From NCBI GenBank assembly GCA_022614735.1, contig JAKEHZ010000322.1, positions 1 through 5,158 of the forward strand: a DNA stretch of 5,158 nt, given 5' to 3'. A program made the translations under genes and the position numbers. Numbering within the stretch: position 1 is the stretch's first letter; every line of letters begins with the position of its first letter. The notes under the pieces were generated by a model. The model made no database searches. It was not told the origin of the DNA and worked only from the letters and a program-made list of their open reading frames with translations. This DNA comes from Acidobacteriota bacterium (lineage in GTDB: Bacteria; Acidobacteriota; Blastocatellia; RBC074). Positions 1-5,158 of the stretch are shown here, piece after piece.

Positions 1-16
1 CACCCAACTCCCAAAC

Positions 17-30
17 CCGCAATCCGCAAT
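17..30. repeat. Tandem heptamer duplication (CCGCAAT x2)
   Basis: Two perfect adjacent copies of CCGCAAT lie in the short region downstream of the TPR gene. Only two units are present, so this may be chance, but the type resembles short heptamer tandem repeats in intergenic DNA of some Acidobacteriota and Planctomycetota. The rest of positions 1-54 is AT-rich, with no hairpin plus T-tract that would end the minus-strand transcript, so the terminator, if any, lies outside the window. Confidence 0.35.
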
Positions 31-54
31 CTGTAGTCCTTATTATCAATTATA

Positions 55-1830
55 TTACTTAAAGATATTCAAGATCGCCTTACCCCAAGAATTGCCGCTT
101 TCAGGCTCTCTCTTAGCTTCATTTCTGACTTCACTATTCATTTCGTTCTTCAACATCTCAGTCCGCCGTTTGGATTCCTCGCGGGCCGCTTTTTCGGTCT
201 TCTGAGCGCCCGACTGTGCTACTTGCATATATTGGCCTCTGTCGACGCGCTTGTAGTAATCGTGTGCAAGCGAAAATTGACCGAGACCGTAATAAGCCGA
301 GCCAAGGAAGTAGTAGACGTCTTTGTCGTCCGGTGTCAGGCGCAAAGTAGCCAGGAATTCGTTGATCGCGGCGCGGTATTCGCGAACGTAGAGATAACGA
401 AGACCGAGTTTCTTGCGAGCTTCGGCTACGGTGCGCGGGTCAGGGTTCTCATCAACTTTATCGCCGTCGAGGGAGCCAGGCGGTTTCATTGCCGGCGCGA
501 GGAGTATTCTCGGCATAACCAGGTATACCTGGGCCTGCGCAGCTGTCACCGGTGGAAGCACCAGACTCTTCTTGGAGGTCGTCCGCGGACGGCGCGCATT
601 AGACGGGTTGGACGCCGAGGCTAATGTTTCACCTCTTTCATGAGCCTCGATTGCCTCCAGCGCAACGGCTGCTTGAAGGCTGCTCTGATCGAGCGCGATG
701 ATGTTTTGATACTCCTTATAGGCGGCGCTCCAGTTGCCGCGAGCACGTAAGATATGAGCAACCTGGAGACGTGACTCGAGGTGTTCCGGCGCGATTCGCA
801 AGAGAGCTCGATAAGCTCTCAAAGCTTCATCCATCTGGCCCGAGTGAGAGTAAGTCTGAGCAATCAGGTAATGCACATTCGGCGTGTTAGGTGTCAGCGA
901 GAGCGCGCGCTGGAAATATTCGAGGGCGGTAAGATATTGCCCCTGCTTACGATCGCGTTCGCCAAGCCGGACCCACTGCGCGCTTTGATCTTCTGCGCTC
1001 ACGAGGTCTCGCTCTGCATTGTCGATGCGCTGCGGAGTGAGTAACCAGTCACGAAAAATAAAATAGATACCACTGCCGGTAAGAAGAGCCAGAATGATCA
1101 ATCCGACGATGAATTTTGAGCCAAAGCCGGGTTTGGGATTGAGACCCGATGCTTGTGCAAGGACAGTTGATGGGCCATTGGGAGGCAGTTGCCCGGTGCT
1201 CCCCAAGTTGCCGGTATTTGCCAGAGTCATAGATGCGGGCATCGGCCCGATAGCCCTTCGCGGAACAGATGGTGTAACCGCAGGTGCAGGTGTCACTGTC
1301 TCAATCTCTTGAATCCCAGGTTGCGCTTCAGTCTGATTGATTTGCTCGTCAGGCTGTAGTTCCGATTGAGTGTCGGCCTGACTGGTCTGAAGAGGAATAG
1401 GGATAGCTTGAGCGGATTCAACGCGGCCGGAATCAAATCCCTCGATTGCCTGTGCGATGATCTGATTCATCTCTTCCTGCCTCTTCTTGGAGGCGGCCTC
1501 AATGATCAAAGACCCGGAAGCGCGGACGCGTCGCAGCGACTTGCTGATCGAAACAGGGTCCTGTGGTGTCTCTTCGGAACTCTCTGGCAGGGATTCGGGA
1601 TTGTCAGATAAAATTATCTCAGGGTCTGGCGCCTGGATTGATTCATGCGGCGCCGGTTGTGTCTCTTTTTTCAACTCTTTTATCCCAGCTTTAGCGGAAA
1701 ATTCAACATTCAGCGGAGTTGCGGGGGAGGAAAAGGCAGCCTGACTACTCAGCTCGGCCCCGCATTGACGGCAGAAGCGCGCACTTTTTCCATTCGCGCT
1801 CCCGCATCTCCCACAATAGTTCATTGTCAT
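55..1830 (-). CDS. Zinc-ribbon, single-span membrane protein with TPR repeats
   Basis: The protein has 591 residues from the chosen ATG at 1830. An N-terminal zinc ribbon has Cys 6, 9, 20 and 23 (CGRC...CRQC). A long Ser/Thr/Pro/Gln-rich, probably disordered linker follows, with a basic, helix-prone stretch near residues 94-132. A single hydrophobic span lies at about 239-259. Beyond it are three tandem TPRs (about 283-314, 317-348, 351-382), a low-complexity insert (about 393-466), two more TPRs (about 467-500 and 502-530), and a highly charged, likely coiled-coil tail. TPRs bind protein partners; no enzyme domain is visible. If the ribbon is cytosolic, the TPRs face the extracytoplasmic side, but flanking charges decide this only weakly. 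The ATG at 1830 was preferred over one 20 codons upstream because a good ribosome binding site precedes it and the ribbon starts at once; an ATG at 1824 is almost as good. The linker threonines are possible targets of the neighbouring kinase (inference). Confidence 0.85.
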   Translation of the reverse strand: MTMNYCGRCGSANGKSARFCRQCGAELSSQAAFSSPATPLNVEFSAKAGIKELKKETQPAPHESIQAPDPEIILSDNPESLPESSEETPQDPVSISKSLRRVRASGSLIIEAASKKRQEEMNQIIAQAIEGFDSGRVESAQAIPIPLQTSQADTQSELQPDEQINQTEAQPGIQEIETVTPAPAVTPSVPRRAIGPMPASMTLANTGNLGSTGQLPPNGPSTVLAQASGLNPKPGFGSKFIVGLIILALLTGSGIYFIFRDWLLTPQRIDNAERDLVSAEDQSAQWVRLGERDRKQGQYLTALEYFQRALSLTPNTPNVHYLIAQTYSHSGQMDEALRAYRALLRIAPEHLESRLQVAHILRARGNWSAAYKEYQNIIALDQSSLQAAVALEAIEAHERGETLASASNPSNARRPRTTSKKSLVLPPVTAAQAQVYLVMPRILLAPAMKPPGSLDGDKVDENPDPRTVAEARKKLGLRYLYVREYRAAINEFLATLRLTPDDKDVYYFLGSAYYGLGQFSLAHDYYKRVDRGQYMQVAQSGAQKTEKAAREESKRRTEMLKNEMNSEVRNEAKREPESGNSWGKAILNIFK

Positions 1831-1832
1831 AA

Positions 1833-1842
1833 CCTCACCTCT
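1833..1842 (-). promoter_or_regulatory. Ribosome binding site of the TPR gene
   Basis: On the minus strand AGAGGTGAGG precedes the start. Its first GAGG lies 7 bases before the ATG at 1830 and its second GAGG 8 bases before the ATG at 1824, so both starts are served. It is the strongest Shine-Dalgarno sequence in the window and argues against the start 20 codons upstream. A strong site after a 156-base gap suggests independent initiation rather than coupling to the RDD gene. Confidence 0.7.
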
Positions 1843-1920
1843 TGGAAAACCTGCTCGTCTAGAACAGCTCAAGCGCTGCTCCGGGGACACGGCGATTTTC
1901 TCAGATTGCTATTTTTTTTT

Positions 1921-1947
1921 ACCGCCAGGAGGCCACGACCGCCAAGA
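1921..1947. repeat. Degenerate intergenic direct repeat (ACCGCCARGA)
   Basis: ACCGCCAGGA (1921-1930) recurs as ACCGCCAAGA (1938-1947), 9 of 10 bases identical at a 17-base period, with the related GGCCACG between them. A run of nine T borders it at 1912-1920. It resembles the imperfect CGCCAAGA-type repeats often seen between genes in several environmental phyla. Function is unknown and two units could be coincidence. Confidence 0.3.
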
Positions 1948-1970
1948 AAGAAAAGAAGCCTGGCTTCCCG
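1944..1970 (-). terminator. Terminator-like hairpin after the RDD gene
   Basis: On the minus strand, 17 bases past the RDD stop codon, GAAGC-CAG-GCTTC (1967 to 1955) forms a 5-bp stem with a 3-base loop, extendable by two G-T pairs. The T-rich TTTTCTTTCTT follows directly (1954 to 1944). This is the order of an intrinsic terminator, but the stem is short and the T tract interrupted, so it may be weak or leaky. If it works, it would partly separate the TPR gene from the three genes upstream. Confidence 0.35.
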
Positions 1971-1986
1971 GAGGTAAATATTATTC

Positions 1987-2487
1987 TTAATCCTTAACCA
2001 CTATAGTATTTGCAAGCTTATCGTGCCAGCCTTGTTGCTTCGCGTCCCAGAACATCCACAGAATTCCCAAACCGAGGAAGAATGCGGAGAGGGGATAGCC
2101 AATGACATGCCGCAGCATCGCAGTCTTGAAATCGATCGGCCTTCCGTCCAGTCGCACAACACGCAGCCCGATGAATGTCTTACCGAAGCTTTGTCCGTCA
2201 TGTGCGTAGGAATAAACCCAATTGAAAAAGATCGCCCCGGCTGTCGCCAGATAACCAATGATGACGATGATGTTCGCAAGTGTCAGCGCGAACCAGCGGC
2301 GTTTAATATAGACCGCGATCACGAGGGGCACTCCCAAAATCAGAAGCGTCATGATGTAGTCGATCAAAAACGCTCCGCACCGCAACCCTAAACTCGCTAA
2401 TAACGCGGGGCTGTAAACTCCTTTGGGGCTACTGCGACTCTGTTCTACCGGCATACCAATCAATATTTCACTGGCATTCTTCTGCAC
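1987..2487 (-). CDS. RDD family integral membrane protein
   Basis: The protein has 166 residues. The RDD family signature is clear: R36 and D43 in LRCGAFLIDY at the start of the first hydrophobic segment (about 37-58), a second span (about 68-90), the segment GQSFGKTFIGLRVVRLDG (98-115), a third span (about 128-148), and the closing WHDKLANTIVV (154-164). Length is normal for a single RDD domain. The family is inner-membrane and mostly of unknown function; some members have been linked to ion transport, which cannot be assumed here. It is the only gene of the four without a zinc ribbon. The start is GTG, 23 bases after the kinase stop, with no clear Shine-Dalgarno sequence, so translation may depend on coupling to the kinase gene. 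An ATG at 2454 (residue 12) is an alternative that leaves the domain intact. Its likely role is a membrane partner for the kinase module (inference from position). Confidence 0.88.
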   Translation of the reverse strand: MQKNASEILIGMPVEQSRSSPKGVYSPALLASLGLRCGAFLIDYIMTLLILGVPLVIAVYIKRRWFALTLANIIVIIGYLATAGAIFFNWVYSYAHDGQSFGKTFIGLRVVRLDGRPIDFKTAMLRHVIGYPLSAFFLGLGILWMFWDAKQQGWHDKLANTIVVKD

Positions 2488-2510
2488 GGTCTGGTTTGTT
2501 ACTTTGAATC

Positions 2511-3995
2511 TCAGGAGACCACGAACTTGAGGGTCGTCTCCCCAAGTTTAAGTTCGTCGCCACTCATCAGTTGATGGCGTCGGCCTTGAGCCAGCTTGGT
2601 AGAGCCATTGATAAAGGTGCCGTTGGCACTGCCAAGATCTTCAATGAAGAATTGGGTTCCCTGCACAACGATTTTCGCATGACGGCGCGAGACACGCGCC
2701 GCCGGATCATACCTTGACAAATCTACTTCGGGCCGGATTCCACGGTTCGGGTCCATCCGTCCGATGAGACTTTCGCCTTCGCTGTTGAGTGCGAATTGGG
2801 CAGACATCTCGCTCGTGCCCAGAACAATCAGCTTGGCTGTCGTGCGTTTTGCCGGTTGTCGATGCCCGCAGTACGCGCAGAATACGTCATCCGGTGCGAG
2901 TTCGCGTTTACAATTGACGCAGATGTGAACCGGCCCCTGACTTGGTTGCGTTTCAAACAGGTTGGCGATTGGGAATTCACCGCGTCTGCCCTCCTGAAGA
3001 TAACGCAAATGCTCTTGTAGAGACTGGCCGAAAGCCTTTGCAGAAGAAAAACGGTTTTCGGGCTTGTGTTCTACGGCGCGGCAAATCATCTCCTCCATTT
3101 CCTGAGTGATCGCCGGATTGAGTTGGCGCGGTTTAGGATTCTTAGCGAAATCAAAAATCAGCAGCGGATTATCCTGCGGATCGTGGCCCGTCAGGAGATG
3201 GAACATTGTTGCTCCCAGTGAATAGATATCCGAGCGCGGCTCAACATTGCCGGCGAAAAGCTCAGGTGGAGCATAACCCATCGTACCAATGGCAGTCACG
3301 CCTTTTTGGGTGGGCGCAACAAAGCGAGCAATACCGAAATCAACAAGCATCACTCGATTGGCGCGCGCATCGATCATGAGGTTAGCTGGTTTCAAATCGC
3401 GATAGATGATCGGCGGAGCCTGGGAGTGGATGTAATCGAGTACATCGGACGTATCAACCGCCCATTTTGTCACGGTCGGTTCGTCAACCTTACCTCCTGA
3501 GACGCGTTGTCGGGCCCCGAGGTCGCCGCCGTCAATGTACTTCATGACGAGGTAGTAACGTCCGCGATTGGTGTCGAAAAAATACTGATAGATCGTTGGG
3601 ATCGACGGATGATCGAGTCTGGCAAGGAGTTCTGCTTCGCGTTTGAAATCTTCGATCGCTTTCCCGCGCGCGTTCTCATCGGCAAACATTTCGATCATTT
3701 CTTTGACGGCGACAGGGCGATTGGCCAGATTCTGGTCTTCCGCCAGATAGACCGATCCCATCCCGCCGCCACCGATACGCTTGACGATTTTGTATCGATC
3801 AACCAGCAGCGTGCCTGGGGCAAGTTGGATTCCTGATGGGGTATTTCCGGATCCGGTCATACTTATAACTCCGGTCCGCATCGGTTCTTCCGGTGCGACC
3901 GTATAGGTGATTGGATTATCCTGCTTCGCGCCACATTCGCCACAAAAAGGATCACCGGCTGTCGTTGGCGCTCCACAATCGGGACAAAAAGGCAT
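2511..3995 (-). CDS. Soluble Ser/Thr protein kinase with two zinc ribbons and a C-terminal FHA domain
   Basis: The protein has 494 residues. Domains in order: zinc ribbon with Cys 4, 7, 18 and 21; Hanks-type kinase at about 68-330; second zinc ribbon with Cys 359, 362, 373 and 376; FHA domain at about 386-494. Kinase landmarks are the glycine loop IGGGGMGSVY (74-83), ATP-anchoring K98 in VAVKE, helix-C E120, the catalytic loop YRDLKPANLM with D200, K202 and N205, the DFG aspartate D219, activation-loop T234 and T238, PPE at 243-245, D256 and R315. All residues needed for phosphotransfer are present. Two changes from consensus are Tyr for His in HRD and Pro for Ala in APE. FHA phosphothreonine-binding residues are intact: G412-R413, SRRH 436-439 and NGT 458-460. 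There is no membrane span or PASTA repeat, unlike PknB, so it should be cytosolic. It starts 13 bases after the FHA gene with only a weak upstream AAAGTG, suggesting translational coupling. Substrates are unknown; the neighbouring proteins are the first candidates. Confidence 0.95.
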   Translation of the reverse strand: MPFCPDCGAPTTAGDPFCGECGAKQDNPITYTVAPEEPMRTGVISMTGSGNTPSGIQLAPGTLLVDRYKIVKRIGGGGMGSVYLAEDQNLANRPVAVKEMIEMFADENARGKAIEDFKREAELLARLDHPSIPTIYQYFFDTNRGRYYLVMKYIDGGDLGARQRVSGGKVDEPTVTKWAVDTSDVLDYIHSQAPPIIYRDLKPANLMIDARANRVMLVDFGIARFVAPTQKGVTAIGTMGYAPPELFAGNVEPRSDIYSLGATMFHLLTGHDPQDNPLLIFDFAKNPKPRQLNPAITQEMEEMICRAVEHKPENRFSSAKAFGQSLQEHLRYLQEGRRGEFPIANLFETQPSQGPVHICVNCKRELAPDDVFCAYCGHRQPAKRTTAKLIVLGTSEMSAQFALNSEGESLIGRMDPNRGIRPEVDLSRYDPAARVSRRHAKIVVQGTQFFIEDLGSANGTFINGSTKLAQGRRHQLMSGDELKLGETTLKFVVS

Positions 3996-4008
3996 ATCAC
4001 TTTAGTTT

Positions 4009-4764
<756 letters not shown>

Positions 4765-4769
4765 TATCG

Positions 4770-4774
4770 CCTCC
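4770..4774 (-). promoter_or_regulatory. Ribosome binding site of the FHA gene
   Basis: GGAGG on the minus strand lies 11 bases before the ATG at 4758. The spacing is slightly long, but this is the best Shine-Dalgarno match near the start of the zinc ribbon and supports this start over the ATG at 4902. Confidence 0.55.
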
Positions 4775-4796
4775 GCTAGAACGAAAACTCTGGGGT

Positions 4797-4812
4797 CTTC
4801 GAATTTTCGAAG
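4797..4812. promoter_or_regulatory. 16-base inverted repeat in the FHA-gene leader, possible operator
   Basis: CTTCGAA-TT-TTCGAAG has perfect 7-base arms around a 2-base centre. It lies between the candidate promoter and the FHA start codon, about 25 bases downstream of the expected transcription start. The tight centre favours a dimeric DNA-binding protein over an RNA hairpin, though RNA could pair as CTTCG/CGAAG with a 6-base loop. No specific regulator family is recognised. Confidence 0.4.
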
Positions 4813-4845
4813 TGGGCTAGCCTCTTTTACTGCACGTGCTTCGTG

Positions 4846-4874
4846 ATTATCAGGCAAAATTAAGGACCTGACAG
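4846..4874 (-). promoter_or_regulatory. Candidate sigma70-type promoter for the FHA-kinase cluster
   Basis: On the minus strand CTGTCA (4874 to 4869; 4 of 6 to TTGACA) is separated by exactly 17 bases from GATAAT (4851 to 4846; 5 of 6 to TATAAT). Transcription would start near 4838-4840 and give a leader of about 80 bases. This is the best match I found upstream of the cluster, but such matches arise by chance. Confidence 0.4.
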
Positions 4875-4952
4875 AATCGGGAACCAAGATTCGCAGCAGC
4901 AATTGGCCGATGCAAGCCCTCTGAGCGACTCGCCATTCTACACATATCCTTC

Positions 4953-4979
4953 TGCGTATTCCAGTCTGACTTGCGTATT
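4953..4979. repeat. Spaced direct repeat TGCGTATT
   Basis: Two perfect copies of TGCGTATT (4953-4960 and 4972-4979) lie 19 bases apart start to start, about 80 bases upstream of the candidate -35 box. The near two-helical-turn spacing puts both copies on roughly the same face of DNA, which would suit an activator, but eight-base repeats in 400 bases can be chance. Confidence 0.25.
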
Positions 4980-5102
4980 GAATCCTTATCTTGCGATACT
5001 GATTTTATTATTGAGGAGTCGTTCAGGTCGCGAGCGGCGTCATGAAATAATTAATAAGATGCTGGATGCTATTGCATTCAATAAAGTGCGTTCTCGATTT
5101 AT

Positions 5103-5158
5103 CACCCCGGAGGGGTGTGAGAAGGTAGCCAGGGGTTGAGCGCCAGCGAAACCCCTGG
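5103..5158 (+). repeat. REP-like element (GTAG plus hairpin), reaches the window edge
   Basis: Three parts appear in order. A small hairpin CACCCC-GGA-GGGGTG occupies 5103-5117. The tetranucleotide GTAG is at 5125-5128. Directly after it a hairpin with perfect 9-base arms CCAGGGGTT (5129-5137) and AACCCCTGG (5150-5158) encloses a 12-base loop. GTAG just 5' of an imperfect or looped palindrome is the mark of REP sequences recognised by RAYT (TnpA-REP, Y1 HUH) transposases. No transposase gene is in the window, so this would be a non-autonomous copy. The element may continue beyond the edge, for example as an inverted pair. Confidence 0.6.

Noticed and set aside
223..624. Plus-strand 133-codon open frame opposite the TPR gene
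   Set aside because: It is antisense to a well-supported TPR coding region and shows no domain or ribosome binding site. Other plus-strand frames at 413-1977, 2023-2391, 2796-3836 and 3911-4498 fail for the same reason.
1831..1890. N-terminal extension of the TPR protein to a start at 1890
   Set aside because: Its 20 extra residues cover the strong AGAGGTGAGG site that fits the start at 1830.
2001..2279. Minus-strand 92-codon frame inside the RDD gene
   Set aside because: It is an out-of-frame shadow of the RDD coding region, whose own frame has the family motifs.
4971..5006. Possible plus-strand promoters (TTGCGT or TTGAAT with GATACT or GATTTT)
   Set aside because: The matches are weak and no credible plus-strand gene follows within the window.
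4903..5139. Plus-strand 78-codon open frame divergent from the FHA gene
   Set aside because: It has no recognisable domain and no clear ribosome binding site, and its last codons and stop lie in the REP-like element. It is more likely non-coding.

Overview
This window carries four genes, all on the minus strand and read from right to left. They look like a phospho-signalling cassette. In order of transcription they are: a zinc-ribbon/FHA protein (4758 to 4009), a soluble Ser/Thr protein kinase built as zinc ribbon, kinase, zinc ribbon, FHA (3995 to 2511), a small RDD-family membrane protein (2487 to 1987), and a zinc-ribbon protein with one membrane span and TPR repeats (1830 to 55). The first three are separated by only 13 and 23 bases and are very probably co-transcribed. 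The TPR gene follows a 156-base gap with a terminator-like hairpin and has its own strong ribosome binding site, so it may form a second unit or be read through.

The theme is shared modules. Three of the four proteins start with the same short treble-clef zinc ribbon (CxxC, about 10 residues, CxxC), and the kinase has a second one just before its FHA domain. The two FHA domains are close paralogues (45 of 84 residues identical over their last 84 positions, by hand alignment). The simplest reading is that the kinase phosphorylates threonines in the disordered linkers of its neighbours, the FHA domains dock on those sites, and the RDD and TPR proteins place the system at or across the membrane. 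The stimulus and final target cannot be read from the sequence.

The right-hand 400 bases (4759-5158) hold no convincing gene. They contain a candidate sigma70-type promoter and a 16-base near-perfect palindrome ahead of the FHA gene, a spaced direct repeat, and at the window edge a hairpin preceded by GTAG, which has the layout of a REP element mobilised by RAYT (TnpA-REP) transposases. The left 54 bases are AT-rich with a short heptamer duplication and no visible terminator.

The organism is bacterial. Soluble zinc-ribbon kinases and FHA proteins, a GTAG-hairpin REP-like element and short degenerate intergenic repeats at roughly balanced base composition fit Acidobacteriota, perhaps Blastocatellia. 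This is an inference from general resemblance, with no marker gene to confirm it.
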